Of a stretch of 64,000 bases of DNA, positions 1 to 9,891 are shown piece by piece. Origin of the DNA: CAVSUZ01 sp963834715 (GTDB lineage: Bacteria; Pseudomonadota; Alphaproteobacteria; Acetobacterales; Acetobacteraceae); assembly GCA_963834715.1 (NCBI GenBank), contig CAWIDE010000005.1:62001-126000 (forward strand), in the 5' to 3' direction. A program made the position numbers and the translations under genes. The notes under the pieces are model-generated. The model did no database searches. It saw only the letters and a list, made by a program, of their open reading frames with translations, and was not told the origin of the DNA. Position 1 is the first letter of the stretch. Every line of letters starts with the position of its first letter.

Positions 1-1
1 C

Positions 2-337
2 GGAGCGTCGATGCGTCAGGCGCCAACGGGGTGGCTTGGAGCATCGCTGGCAACGATTGCGATCTTCTTCCCGTCGTTTCTGCTGGTTGGGGGGCTGCTG
101 CCGTTCTGGGACACGTTGCGGCAGCGGCCGGCGGTTCAATCGGCGCTGCGCGGGGTGAACGCGGCGGTGGTTGGTATCCTGCTGGCTGCGCTGTATGCCG
201 TTATGTGGGCTCCAGCGGTGACGTCGCCGGCGAGCTTCGGCCTAATGCTGGCCGCGTTTCTGCTGCTGGTGGGATGGGCGGTGCCCCTGTGGGCGGTGGT
301 GCTGCTAGGGGCGGGGGTAGCGCAGGCGGTTCTGTAA
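2..337 (+). CDS. chrA: chromate transporter ChrA, C-terminal part (runs off window start)
   Basis: The reading frame is already open at the first base, so this is the C-terminal end of a longer gene; the first visible Met at base 11 is probably internal. The visible ~111 residues contain the CHR-family signature stretch around IFFPSFLLVGGLLPFW, then RGVNAAVVG and three hydrophobic segments. ChrA proteins are inner-membrane pumps that export chromate. The family match is by recognised motif; substrate is inferred from the family. It ends at TAA just before a REP-like repeat. Confidence 0.8.
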   Translation, partial: GASMRQAPTGWLGASLATIAIFFPSFLLVGGLLPFWDTLRQRPAVQSALRGVNAAVVGILLAALYAVMWAPAVTSPASFGLMLAAFLLLVGWAVPLWAVVLLGAGVAQAVL

Positions 338-360
338 CGAGGAAACCGCGCTCCTCAATC

Positions 361-438
361 ACCTCTCCCGCTCTGCGGGAGAGGCCTGTCCCGGACTTGA
401 TCCAGGATCGGCGCGCGCAGCGCGCCCGGTGAGGGTGC
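361..438. repeat. REP-like intergenic hairpin repeat, copy 1
   Basis: The stretch contains a CTCTCCCGC/GCGGGAGAG hairpin followed by a variable middle and GGTGAGGGTG. The same layout recurs at 5745-5804, 12344-12400 (opposite orientation, diverged) and 38634-38714. It lies between convergent genes and may act as a terminator or a REP-type element. Confidence 0.6.
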
Positions 439-465
439 CTCGGGTCCGGACACCTTGAAAGAGCC

Positions 466-1410
466 CTACGCGCTTCGTCTGGTCAACCCGCTGCCGGCAG
501 CAGCGAGCACCGCGATGATGACAGCGCCTTGCACCATATCCTGCACCCCGCCGGGCAGGCCCGCGATCTGCATTGTCGTCACGATCAGTATCAGCAAGAT
601 GGAGCCGAGCAGCGTGCCGAGCGCGGTTGCGCTGCCGCCGAAAATAAGCGTGCCGCCGACCACAACGGCGCCGACCGATTGCAACAGATATGGACGTCCC
701 ATCTCTAGGAATGCGCCGCCGGTGTGTGCTGAGAGCAGCGCACCATCGATGGCCGCGAGCACACCGCTGATAATGAACGCGATGGTCGTGACGCGTGCGA
801 CACGCGCTCCGGCCAGATCGGCGGCGGTGGCGTTCTGACCGACGGCCATCAGGCATCGTCCGTAACCGCTGCGGCCGATCAGCGTTGCCGCAAGCGCGGT
901 GATGATAAGCGCCAGCAGCAGGATCACCGGCACGTTGGCGATGCGGGATGTAGCGAGGGCCTGCAGCGCGGGGCTGATTCCGAACGTAACGAAGCCGCGG
1001 TTTGCGAGCAGTGACGCAGTTTCCAGCACATATCCGACGGCGAGTGTTGCGATGATGGCGGGAATGCGTAGGAACAGGATGAGTGCTGCGTTAAGGGCCC
1101 CGGTTGTCACGCCAACGGCGAGGACCACCGGGATGGCACGCAGCAGACCGATGTTCGTTCCATGGGAAAATATCATGGTCAGGAAGGCAGCAAGCGTGAC
1201 GATGCCGGGGATTGATAGATCAACGTTTCCGCCACCGGTCGAGATAGCAAACATCTGCCCGATCGCAACTATTGTCAGAAAGGAAGCCGAGATCGCCACC
1301 CCAGAGAGGCTGGTGAGGCTGAAGCGGGAAGTAAGAACGGAAAGCGCCGCCCACAGCAGCAGCACGCCAAGCCCGGCCCAGGACCACCGATGCGCGCGAA
1401 GCCAGCTCAT
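466..1410 (-). CDS. ribose-type ABC transporter permease
   Basis: An inner-membrane permease of the RbsC/BPD_transp_2 family, about 314 residues, with about nine hydrophobic segments. Family motifs include GQMFAISTGGGNVDLSIPG near residue 60 and the EAA-like stretch AGARVARVTTIAFIISG. The start ATG at 1408-1410 overlaps the stop of the upstream ATPase-permease gene, so the two are translationally coupled. It is the last gene of a minus-strand operon of binding protein, ATPase-permease and permease. The sugar substrate cannot be read from sequence. Confidence 0.9.
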   Translation of the reverse strand: MSWLRAHRWSWAGLGVLLLWAALSVLTSRFSLTSLSGVAISASFLTIVAIGQMFAISTGGGNVDLSIPGIVTLAAFLTMIFSHGTNIGLLRAIPVVLAVGVTTGALNAALILFLRIPAIIATLAVGYVLETASLLANRGFVTFGISPALQALATSRIANVPVILLLALIITALAATLIGRSGYGRCLMAVGQNATAADLAGARVARVTTIAFIISGVLAAIDGALLSAHTGGAFLEMGRPYLLQSVGAVVVGGTLIFGGSATALGTLLGSILLILIVTTMQIAGLPGGVQDMVQGAVIIAVLAAAGSGLTRRSA

Positions 1411-3861
1411 CGCAAGGCCACCCGAAGCATGAGAATGCCGATAAGTAGTCCACCCTGGACCGCGGCGTTGAAATCCGTGCTGACGTTCATAAACCCGAGC
1501 AGACTGCCGATGAGCGACAACGTGATGGCGCCGCAAACCACGCCGACCGGGGCGATGCGCCCGCCCGCAAGCTCCGAGCCGCCGATCACGGCCGCGGCAA
1601 TTCCAAGCAACGTGTACGAAGCCCCCGCGTTGACGTCGGATGCGGTGTTCACGGCAGTGAGCGCCAGGCCTGCAAACATGGTGAAGGCGGCCGCGATAGT
1701 GTAGCGGATCATCGCCGCTCTCAGCGGTGACCAGCCGCTTTGCACCATCGCGCGCGGATTAGCGCCGAACCCGCGCAGCACCACGCCAAGGCGGCCCGCG
1801 TTCAGGGCGGCGCCAATCACGGCAGCCAGCAGCACTACAATGATCGAGGCGGGAAGGCCAAACAAGTGGAACGCAGCAGCGGCGGAGAGCCAGCCGGGCG
1901 CGCTGCCACCGGGCGTCGGTTGCAGGGCGTATCCGATGCCGCTCCAGATAAACGAGGCGCCCAGGGTGACAACAATCGCGGGAATACCGCGGGCCTGGAT
2001 CAGCAGGCCCATTAACGCATAGGCCAGCAGACCGGCGATCAGGGTAGCGGCGCCCAAAAACGGCGCACTCACAAGGAAAGTTGCGCTGAGCACATTCGAG
2101 AGGCCAGCGAATGCACCGATGCCGAGATCAATTTCACTGCCGCCGATGACAAACATCTGGCCGAGCGCGACCAGGACCAGCGGCACCGCGGCACTGAGCA
2201 GGAGATCGATGCCGAACAGGGTTGCGGCGCTGTGATTGAGCAGCGCGATGATGCCAAACATTAGCGCGGTGGTGAGGAAGGGCAGCAGACGGAACAGGAA
2301 TCCATGTCGAGTTGCCGCATGCCTCGTCGCGGACACAGACGTGGCGGCGATGCGTTCGGCGAAGGCCGCGTTGACGATGGCGTCTTCGCTGATCTCGGCG
2401 CCGCTCAGAACACGGCGGGCCTGACCTGCGTCGAACAGCAGGACGCGGTCGCATTCGAGAAATTCAATAGTTTCCGAGCTGTGCCAGATAATCAGCTTGC
2501 CGGCCTCGGCAGCGGAGCGGATCAGACGGTAGAACTCGCTCTTGACAGCAACATCCACCCCGCGGGTCGGGTCATCGAGTACAGACGATCTCGGCGTCCT
2601 GGACAAGCGCCCGGGCCATCAGGACTTTTTGCTGATTGCCGCCGGAGAGCTCCAGGATGTTGGCAGCGCGTCGTTGCGGATCGAGCTGCACCGCATCCAG
2701 CAGAGGCCCCGCTAGCTCCTGCTCTGCCCGAGGACGGAGCCAATTCAGCATCGGACCAGCGGCGATGCGGCCGATCGTGGTATTGGCAATGACGCTCCAG
2801 AGGAGGAATACGCCTTCCCGGACGCGATCGCCCGAGACAAAGGCGGTGCTGCCGCGGCAGGTGACGCCGTGCGTGCGGCGGCCACGGGAGCTTGCGTGCA
2901 AAGCGTGCAGAAACGGGCGCTGGCCGCTCCCCTCCAGGCCGGCGACGCCGATGATTTCGCCCGCATAGAGAGTAACCGGTGAGGCGGCGAAGGGAGCGGT
3001 GACTTCCACGAATGCGCGCGTGGTTTGCGCGGCCTGCTGGCGTCCTAGGTGCCGCGCCGGCGCAATATCGCGGGCCAACTCGCCGGCCATGGCCGCGATC
3101 ATGCGCGGGATGTCCGTGAGGCGCGCAGCTTGATCGAGAACCAGACGGCCGTTGCGCATGGCCAGCACACGATCGGCAACGGCGGCCACCTCAGTCAGCT
3201 TATGGCTGATGAAGATGACGACGACACCGGTCTCAGCGCGTGCCCTGACAAAGCGCTGCAGTTCTGCGCTGCGGCGCGCGTCAAGAGAGGAGGTCGGCTC
3301 ATCCAATATCAGTACGCGGAGATTTGGATCACTCGCAGCGCGTGCGATCTCCGTCATCTGACGCTGAGGGATCGCGAGGTCCGCGACCGGGTGGCGGACG
3401 TCGATGCCGTGTTCGGCAAAGATGGCGCCTATGCTCTGTTCGGCGAACCTTTCATAATGGGGACGCCAGAGCATGCCGCGCATCCGGTTCGGCTGCTCGA
3501 TGTAGAAGTTCTCCGCAACGGTAAGGCTGTCACAGAGCGAAAGTTCCTGGTGTACGATGCGGATACCATGCTGGCGCGCCCGATGCGGAGAAAAGCGCTC
3601 CAGGTCCACCGCTGTACCGGCGATGTGCAACGCTCCACGATCCGGGAAGGTGATGCCGGCAAGGATGCGCATGAGCGTGCTCTTGCCGGCGCCATTCGCG
3701 CCGATCAGCCCGACAATTTCGCCGGGCTGGATGGCGAAGCTCAGATCTTCGTTGGCGCGCGTCGGTCCGTAGGTTTTAAAGATGCCGTCCAGCCGGAGCG
3801 CCGGCACCGCGCCCTGGCCGGCGGCTCGCTGCTGTTCTTTGACCAGCGTGGCGCCCAGCAT
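1407..3861 (-). pseudogene. sugar ABC transporter ATPase-permease fusion, frameshifted near 2580
   Basis: The first frame (3861 to about 2580) is a double ATPase of RbsA/MglA type: Walker A GANGAGKS near residue 55, ILDEPTSSLD for the first domain, and signature LSGGNQQK in the second domain with a degenerate second Walker A. The frame then breaks inside the second Walker B. The other frame resumes as LDDPTRGVDV and runs without a stop into a full permease (GQMFVIGGSEIDLGIG). One extra base near 2577-2581 explains the break, so the intact protein would be a fused ATPase-permease of about 817 residues. With the downstream permease this would give two permease domains. Either a real loss of function or a sequencing error. 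Confidence 0.8.
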
Positions 3862-3868
3862 TTCGGAG

Positions 3869-4894
3869 CTATTTCTGGTTCAGCAGATGCTGCTTTACCC
3901 ATTCATTGCTGTAGGTCGGGCTGACGATCGTGCCGGGTTTCATGTTGGCGTATTCGCCGAGGTTCTGCTGAGTTACCGTCGCAACCGGCATGATCATATA
4001 GTTCGGTGCCTTGGCACCGTTCACTATATCCAGAGCAAGCCAGAAGGCGGCGCCTCCGATGCCCGGTGTCGTATTCATCGAAATCGTCTTATACCCATTC
4101 TCCTTCCCCTGCTCTGCCCACCAATGTATGAAATTCGAGCTGCCCCCGCCGCTGATCACCGGGGGATGATCTTTGTATGGACCACCGAACTGCTCGAACG
4201 CCTGAGCGATACCATAGTCATCGCCGCCGCCTTGTGCCAGCACCGCGCTGACAGGCGGCAAACTGGGCAGCACGTTGGCGACAGCAGCTTGTGCCACAGA
4301 CCCGGTGGCCTGCCCGTATACGGTCGCGACTACCTTGACGTTGGGATAACTCTTAAGGGTGTTGATCTGGGATTCGTACATGTCATGATCGGGGGCAGAA
4401 CCCTTTACGCCACGCACGACAATAATGTTGCCTTTATCACCGACGAGCTTAAGCACGTCCTTCGTTAACTGCGCTTGATATTGAGTGAAGTCGAAGTTCA
4501 GCTTGTAGGCGCACGGGGCACTCACGATTGAGTCGAATGCGATGACCTTGATGCGGGCAGCGCACGCCTTCTGGATGATGCCGTTCAGCGCGGTATTCGA
4601 TGCGGCATCGATGGCAATGGCGTTGACGTGCTTGAGGATCAGATCGCTGAGCTGTGACATTTGCTGGTTAACCGACCCGTCACCATTCAGCACAACATAA
4701 TCCGATATCTCCCCCTTAGCCTTGGCCTGCTCCGCAGCAGCCGTGAAGGCCTCGACCATCTGATGGCGCCAGGTATTACCGTAGTAGGCGTTTGACAGCG
4801 CGATCACCGGCGCCGGGTCGGCGGCGTGCGCGAGACCGGCGGTGAGCGTGACTGCGGCAAGGCCAAGCAAAAAGTGCCGTGTCGATTGGAACAT
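3869..4894 (-). CDS. periplasmic sugar-binding protein of ribose-type ABC transporter
   Basis: An exported substrate-binding protein of the Peripla_BP_4/RbsB group, about 341 residues. The start at 4894 is chosen because GGAGGATGAAGCG precedes ATG and the product opens with a clear signal peptide (MFQSTRHFLLGLA to LAHAA). A family-typical AIAIDAASNTALNGII stretch lies in the first lobe. It is first in the minus-strand operon and its stop lies just inside the start of the ATPase gene. It should capture a sugar or sugar-like ligand in the periplasm; ligand unknown. Confidence 0.88.
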   Translation of the reverse strand: MFQSTRHFLLGLAAVTLTAGLAHAADPAPVIALSNAYYGNTWRHQMVEAFTAAAEQAKAKGEISDYVVLNGDGSVNQQMSQLSDLILKHVNAIAIDAASNTALNGIIQKACAARIKVIAFDSIVSAPCAYKLNFDFTQYQAQLTKDVLKLVGDKGNIIVVRGVKGSAPDHDMYESQINTLKSYPNVKVVATVYGQATGSVAQAAVANVLPSLPPVSAVLAQGGGDDYGIAQAFEQFGGPYKDHPPVISGGGSSNFIHWWAEQGKENGYKTISMNTTPGIGGAAFWLALDIVNGAKAPNYMIMPVATVTQQNLGEYANMKPGTIVSPTYSNEWVKQHLLNQK

Positions 4895-4979
4895 CGCTTC
4901 ATCCTCCAGTAAGTTGCTGGCTTGATCTTCGCAAGCTAGCATGCCATCGACCTTTCATACCATCAAGGTTGCCCGGATG

Positions 4980-5711
4980 GATATCGCGCCCGTACAGCGC
5001 CGGCGGCTGTATCAGGAAGTCGCGGATCGGCTGGAGTCGCTGATCCGCCGCGGCGAACTGCCGGAAGGCGGCTCGCTTCCGTCGGAGCGCGAGCTGATGG
5101 AACGGTTTGCCGTGGGACGGCCGGCGATCCGCGAAGCGTTGCTGTCGCTACAGCAGAAGGGGCTGATTGCGATCGGCAATGGTGAGCGGGCGCGGGTGAT
5201 TGCACCGGATGCAGAGCGGCTGATCGGAGCACTATCCAGCGCGGCGGGTGTTTATTTGGTGCAAGAAGCGGGGGTGCGGCAGTTTCAGGCAGCGCGCAGG
5301 CTGTTTGAGGGGGCGACTGCGCGGCAGGCGGCACGGATCGCGACGGCGAGCGACGTTCGGCGCATTGGCGAAGCGCTGCGCAAGAACAGGCAGGCGAGGG
5401 GGGACTTGAAGGCGTTTCGGGAAAGCGACATCGAGTTTCATCTGCAGATTGTGCGCACCGTCGCCAATCCGCTGCTGACGGGCGTGCACCGGGCGCTGAC
5501 CGGGTGGCTTGCTGAACAACGGAACGTGTCGTTGCGGGCGCGCGGTGCGGAGGCAACGGCGTTTGCGTTTCATCAACGAATATTTGCGGCAATCGCGGGG
5601 CATGATCCGGATGCGGCGGAGGCGGAGATGCACGCGCATCTGGATGCGGTCACCGAGCTTTATTGGCAGCAGGCGAATCGAGAAGGCCCGAGGGCCGAGG
5701 CATCAGCTTGA
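4980..5711 (+). CDS. GntR-family (FadR/FCD, NanR-like) transcriptional regulator
   Basis: An N-terminal GntR winged helix (SERELMERFAVGRPAIREAL, residues ~36-55) is followed by NGERARV and a C-terminal FCD helical domain with FHLQIVRTVANP. The block SERELM-GRP-REALL-KGL-NGERARV closely resembles E. coli NanR, though a sialic-acid role is not implied. It is divergent from the sugar ABC transporter, with only about 85 bases between starts, so it probably controls that operon in response to its sugar. Start chosen at ATG 4980 (MDIAPVQRRR); an upstream ATG at 4941 is possible. Confidence 0.85.
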   Translation, partial: DIAPVQRRRLYQEVADRLESLIRRGELPEGGSLPSERELMERFAVGRPAIREALLSLQQKGLIAIGNGERARVIAPDAERLIGALSSAAGVYLVQEAGVRQFQAARRLFEGATARQAARIATASDVRRIGEALRKNRQARGDLKAFRESDIEFHLQIVRTVANPLLTGVHRALTGWLAEQRNVSLRARGAEATAFAFHQRIFAAIAGHDPDAAEAEMHAHLDAVTELYWQQANREGPRAEASA

Positions 5712-5744
5712 AGCAGATGATGATTGAAAACGGCGCATCATATT

Positions 5745-5804
5745 CACCTCTCCCGCTTTGCGGGAGAGGTCGGCGCGGAGCAAGCCGCGCCGGGTGAGGG
5801 TGGC
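5745..5804. repeat. REP-like intergenic hairpin repeat, copy 2
   Basis: Contains CTCTCCCGC-TTT-GCGGGAGAG followed by a GCGCGG/CCGCGC stem and GGTGAGGGTG, matching the copies near 361 and 38634. It sits between the convergent regulator and cytochrome genes. Confidence 0.6.
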
Positions 5805-5830
5805 GCGGTTCCAGTCAGCCTCAACCTGCC

Positions 5831-6259
5831 TTAGCTCTTCTTCTGTTCGCCCTTTTCATTGAACTGGGCGAGATAAGCTATCACGTCGTTTACCTGCGTC
5901 TCATTCGGCAAACCCGGAAAAACCATTTTGGTTCCAGGCACGACTTTCTGCGGGCCTGACAGCCACTTTTGCAGATCCGGAACTGTCCATACCTTGAACG
6001 GGGCGTTCTTGAGTGCGTCGGAAAACTCATAGCCCCCCCGATCAGATGCGACCTTACTACCGATCACGCCGTTGAGCTCCGGTCCCACGACGTTCTGCGC
6101 ATTCGGACCGATCTGATGGCAGGCACTGCAGATGGCGAAAGCGGTTTTGCCAGCTTCCGCATTGCCGGTGACCGCCGCGTTGTTCTGCGCCAAGGCGGGG
6201 CCCGCCATCAGCACCGCGGTTGCAAAGAACAAGCCAGCCGAGACGCAGTGCCGCCGCAT
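5831..6259 (-). CDS. exported monohaem cytochrome c (class I)
   Basis: A small c-type cytochrome of about 142 residues. The signal peptide (MRRHCVSAGLFFATAVLMAG to ALAQ) is followed by the haem motif CSACH, then GPNAQNVVGPELNGV and a distal Met ligand in PGTKMVFPG. The start at 6259 is set by GGAGGAGGAACG just before ATG. This resembles the cytochrome c2/c550 type. Its closeness to xoxF suggests it could pass electrons from methanol oxidation to the oxidase, but that is inferred. Confidence 0.9.
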   Translation of the reverse strand: MRRHCVSAGLFFATAVLMAGPALAQNNAAVTGNAEAGKTAFAICSACHQIGPNAQNVVGPELNGVIGSKVASDRGGYEFSDALKNAPFKVWTVPDLQKWLSGPQKVVPGTKMVFPGLPNETQVNDVIAYLAQFNEKGEQKKS

Positions 6260-6364
6260 CGTTCCTCCTCCACCAAAAATGTTTCCGGCGTGTTGGGGGA
6301 GTTGGGGCGTCGTGTCAACTGCGCTCTGGCCGGGCGGAGCCCTCGGAGCTCCGCGTGGCAACAA

Positions 6365-6637
6365 TCAGCCCTGAGAATTCGTCTTTTGCGACATGGTCTT
6401 ATGCGGTGCCGCGCCGGCTTCGGTGCCGCGCTTTGCCGGCGTGCCCGGGGCTCCTGCACCGGTTGCACCGGCCGAAGACCAGTTCTGCTTCGGAACGGCG
6501 ATATTTGGCATTGTGGAGCTACCGGCGGCCGGTCCTGAGGTCACCCCCGTTCCTGCCGTGTTCCCGGCTGCGAACGCCGCGGGGCAGACCGCTAGGACAA
6601 TTGCGGCCGCGAATGCGGCAAGCGTGATGTGTCTCAT
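6365..6637 (-). CDS. small exported Ala/Gly/Pro-rich protein, function unknown
   Basis: About 90 residues with a strong signal peptide (MRHITLAAFAAAIVLAVCP to AFAA), then a low-complexity tail rich in Gly, Ala, Thr and Pro with no recognised domain. It lies directly upstream of the cytochrome gene on the same strand and may be co-transcribed. It is not assigned to a family. Confidence 0.6.
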   Translation of the reverse strand: MRHITLAAFAAAIVLAVCPAAFAAGNTAGTGVTSGPAAGSSTMPNIAVPKQNWSSAGATGAGAPGTPAKRGTEAGAAPHKTMSQKTNSQG

Positions 6638-6792
6638 TGGCGCATCCTTCTGTTCGTCGCGGCAGCATCATGCGTGACCGCGGAAACCGGAGGAGGAACG
6701 CCGCGCGTTGCAGGTGGTCGTGACATTGCGCACCGTGTTTGGGCGGCTCAGGATGATCGGATAGGGTAGCGGCACCATTGGGAGGATGCCGG

Positions 6793-7179
6793 ATGAGGTC
6801 TCTGCTAATTCCCGGGCTTGTCCTGATACTTTTGCCGCTCCGAGTGAGCGGTGCCGCGACCGCGGTGGGTCCGCAGGCCGCGATTGGATCCGCGCCGCCT
6901 CCGGCGACAAACGACTATCCGACGGCCGCACGTGCCGATTATGTTTTCGCCTGCATGAACGAAAATGGCGGCACCGAGGAGGCGCTGCAGAAATGCTCCT
7001 GTGCCATCGACGTAATCGCGTCGTTGCTGCCATATAAGAACTACGAACAGGCTGATACCGTGCTCCGGATGCAGCGCACAACCGGGTATCTGGCCGACGA
7101 ATTTCGAACCGACGTGGCGAAAACCATGGTGCGCCGCCTGTGGGAATCGCAGGCTGAAGCCACGGTGCGGTGTTTCTGA
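6793..7179 (+). CDS. exported hypothetical protein next to xoxF
   Basis: About 128 residues with an N-terminal signal (MRSLLIPGLVLILLPLRVSG), then a compact domain with three conserved-looking cysteines in FACMNENGG and KCSCAID, and a final Cys. I recall similar small Cys-containing proteins beside PQQ methanol dehydrogenase genes, but no function is known to me. The start at 6793 follows a GGAGGATGCCGG ribosome site. It could help assembly or cytochrome delivery; this is only context. Confidence 0.7.
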   Translation: MRSLLIPGLVLILLPLRVSGAATAVGPQAAIGSAPPPATNDYPTAARADYVFACMNENGGTEEALQKCSCAIDVIASLLPYKNYEQADTVLRMQRTTGYLADEFRTDVAKTMVRRLWESQAEATVRCF

Positions 7180-7446
7180 CGGGCCGAAGGATCAATTGTG
7201 CGTGATTATCCTATATAAACCAATGGGTTAGCGCCGCCGAACCCGCAACAACCATGAAGTAAACCATTTGTGATTCCCGGCCTCCAGGGCGCGCAGACCG
7301 TTGATGTTCCTCTGTCGGGCGTTTAGCCTTCCTTCATGCTCCCGGCTTCAAGGGTGGTTGCGGTGGGAGGCACCACTCTCGGAGACGCAGTGGCTTTGCT
7401 GCGCCGTGACACGCTGCCGTGAGTATTCCCATGAATGGGAGGTCCA
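7180..7446. other. leader region of xoxF
   Basis: This intergenic stretch of about 267 bases precedes the methanol dehydrogenase gene. No open frame is convincing. A good ribosome site (GGGAGGTCCA) lies immediately before the xoxF ATG at 7447. The promoter presumably lies here, but I could not assign -35/-10 boxes with confidence. Confidence 0.4.
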
Positions 7447-9268
7447 ATGAGCAGAGCGTCCACGAGGCTTGCCCTATTGACGGGCATCGCGCTGTCCTCG
7501 GCTTTATCGCTGGGCACGGCGCAAGCGCAAAATACAACGAGCAGCAGCCAAGATTTGCTGCAGATGCAACAAAACGCCGACAACTGGGTCATGCCGACCC
7601 AGAATTACGCCAACTGGCGATACTCTACGCTGAACCAGATCAACTCCGATAATGCCAGCCACTTGCAAGTGGCCTGGACATTCTCGACCGGCGTGCTGCG
7701 TGGTCATGAGGGCGCACCCCTGGTGATCGGGAACGTGATGTATCTGGTTACGCCGTTCCCCAACGTCGTTTATGCGATCGATCTCGACCATATTGATCGT
7801 ATTCTGTGGAAATACGAGCCGCAGCAGGATCCCACCGTGATCGGCGTGATGTGCTGCGATACCGTTAATCGCGGCGTTGCGTATGCCGATGGCAAGATCT
7901 TCCTGCACCAGGCTGATACGACGCTGGTAGCGTTGGATGCCAAGACCGGCAAGGTGGTCTGGTCGGTGAAGGATGGCGACCCCTCTAAGGGTGACACCGG
8001 CACCGAGGCGCCCATGGTGGTCAAGGATAAGGTGTTCATCGGCGTGTCCGGTGGCGAGTATGGCGTGCGCGGCTGGCTGTCGGCTTACAATGTCAGCGAC
8101 GGCAAGCTGGCGTGGCGGGCCTATTCGGAAGGGCAGGATAAAGACATTCTAGTCGATCCGGAGAAGACTACGGAGCTCGGCAAGCCGATCGGGGCCGATT
8201 CCAGCCTCAAAAGCTGGAAAGGTGACGAGTGGAAGCTGGGTGGCGGGGATACCTGGGGCTGGTACCTGGTCCGATCCGCAGCTAAACTTGATTTACTACG
8301 GGTCTGGTAACCCGGGCACGTGGAATCCCAATCAGCGTCCGGGTGACAACAAGTGGTCCATGACCATCTGGGCACGTGATCCGGATACGGGCATGGCTAA
8401 ATGGGTCTTTCAGATGACCCCGCACGATCAGTGGGACTATGATGGCGTCAACGAGATGATTCTCGCGGACGAGAACATCAACGGGCAGAACACGCCGATA
8501 CTGATGCACTTCGACCGCAATGGCTTTGCCTACGAGTTGAACCGGGCGACTGGTGCGCTGATCTCTGCCGAGAAATACGACCCGGCAGTGAACTGGGCGA
8601 CCACGGTCGATATGCAGACTGGCCGGCCGCAAGTCGTTTCCAAGTATGCGCCGGGTGATAAGGGTGAAAACGTCAACTATACGGGTATCTGCCCGGCGGC
8701 GCTCGGATCCAAGGACGAACAACCCGGGGCCTACGATCCGCAGACCAACATGTTCTATGTTCCGACCAACCACGTGTGCATGGATTACGAGCCGTTCCGC
8801 GTTTCGTACACAGCGGGTCAGCCGTTCGTAGGCGCCACGCTGTCGATGTATCCTGGGCCGGGTGGCAATATGGGCAACTTCATTGCCTGGGATCCGACGC
8901 AGCATAAGATCGCTTGGTCCATCCCGTATCAGTTCTCGGTATGGTCGGGCGCTCTTGCGACCTCGGGCAACGTGGTATTCTTCGGCACCCTGGAGGGTTA
9001 TCTGAAGGCGGTCGATGCTAAGACCGGCAAGGAACTTTATAGCTTCAAGACGCCCTCTGGGATCATCGGCAACGTCATGACGTATATGCATAACGGCAAG
9101 CAGTACGTAGCGGTGCTGTCCGGGGTCGGTGGCTGGGCCGGTATTGGGCTGGCGGCCGGATTGACCGATCCGCACGCCGGTCTGGGTGCGGTCGGCGGCT
9201 ACAAGGCGCTTGCCGACTACACAAATCTGGGCGGCCAGTTGACGGTATTCGCACTGCCTTCGTCGTAA
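7447..9268 (+). pseudogene. xoxF: lanthanide-type PQQ methanol dehydrogenase XoxF, frameshifted near 8264
   Basis: A periplasmic quinoprotein that oxidises methanol (and often formaldehyde) using PQQ and a metal. A signal peptide ends at GTAQAQ; vicinal cysteines appear in GVMCCDTVNRG, and the active site in WDYDGVNE. The Asp two residues after the catalytic Asp is the XoxF hallmark for lanthanide binding, where MxaF has Ala. Total length about 607 codons matches XoxF. The frame breaks at about 8262-8268: GGDTWGWY continues in one frame, SDPQLNLIYYGSGNPGTWN in another. All other motifs are intact, so the lesion is recent or an error. It is followed by xoxG and xoxJ. Confidence 0.9.
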
Positions 9269-9291
9269 GCGATCGCGATACAGGGGCTCAC

Positions 9292-9322
9292 CCCGGCGTC
9301 TGGCAACAGGCCAGACGCCGGG
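9292..9322 (+). terminator. strong hairpin between xoxF and xoxG
   Basis: A perfect 12-bp stem CCCGGCGTCTGG/CCAGACGCCGGG with a 7-base loop lies 24 bases after the xoxF stop. There is no T run after it, so it is more likely an attenuator or mRNA-stabilising stem that sets xoxF above xoxG expression than a full terminator. Confidence 0.65.
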
Positions 9323-9363
9323 CCCATTTCGTGCAGCAGCAGAAAACTATAAGGGAAATACGG

Positions 9364-9891
9364 TTGAAAAACGCGACTATTGCCGCTGGGGCCATCTTGG
9401 GGATGCTGACAATAGCGGGTACCGCCATTGGGGCCGGAAACGAGAACAGCAAATCCGCGGCGGTGAAACAGCAACCGGACGGCATGTGGATGGATGCGAC
9501 GGGCACCCCGACCTATAAGATCGCACCGGATGGAACGGTGGACTGGTACACCTACGAAGGTTTCGTTCGGTACTCAGCGAATTGCCTGCAATGCCATGGG
9601 CCGGATGGGCTGGGATCGAGCTACGGACCCAATCTGACGGATCGGCTGAAGACGCTGTCTTACGGGCAGTTCATGGCGACGGTCGCGGGCGGCAAAAAGG
9701 CCGTATCCACCTCGCAGGAGCTGGTCATGCCGTCGTTCGGCCTCAACAAAAACGTGATGTGCTATATCAATCCCATCTACGTGTATCTCCGTGCACGGGC
9801 GGATGGTGCGGTCGGGCGCGGCCGCCCACCGAAGCACGCCGAGGTTCCTGACGCATTTAATAAGGAAGTCAACTCGTGCTTTGGACCATGA
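9364..9891 (+). CDS. xoxG: cytochrome cL-type electron acceptor XoxG
   Basis: An exported monohaem cytochrome, the expected electron acceptor of XoxF. A signal-like segment (LKNATIAAGAILGMLTIAG) precedes the haem motif CLQCHGPDGLGSSYGPNL, with a likely Met ligand in LVMPSFGLN and the C-terminal VYLRARADGAVGRGRPPKH stretch typical of XoxG/MxaG. The start is uncertain: TTG 9364 has AAGGGA upstream, while GTG 9331 gives a longer N-terminus but has no ribosome site. Its stop overlaps the xoxJ start as ATGA. Confidence 0.85.
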   Translation: MKNATIAAGAILGMLTIAGTAIGAGNENSKSAAVKQQPDGMWMDATGTPTYKIAPDGTVDWYTYEGFVRYSANCLQCHGPDGLGSSYGPNLTDRLKTLSYGQFMATVAGGKKAVSTSQELVMPSFGLNKNVMCYINPIYVYLRARADGAVGRGRPPKHAEVPDAFNKEVNSCFGP

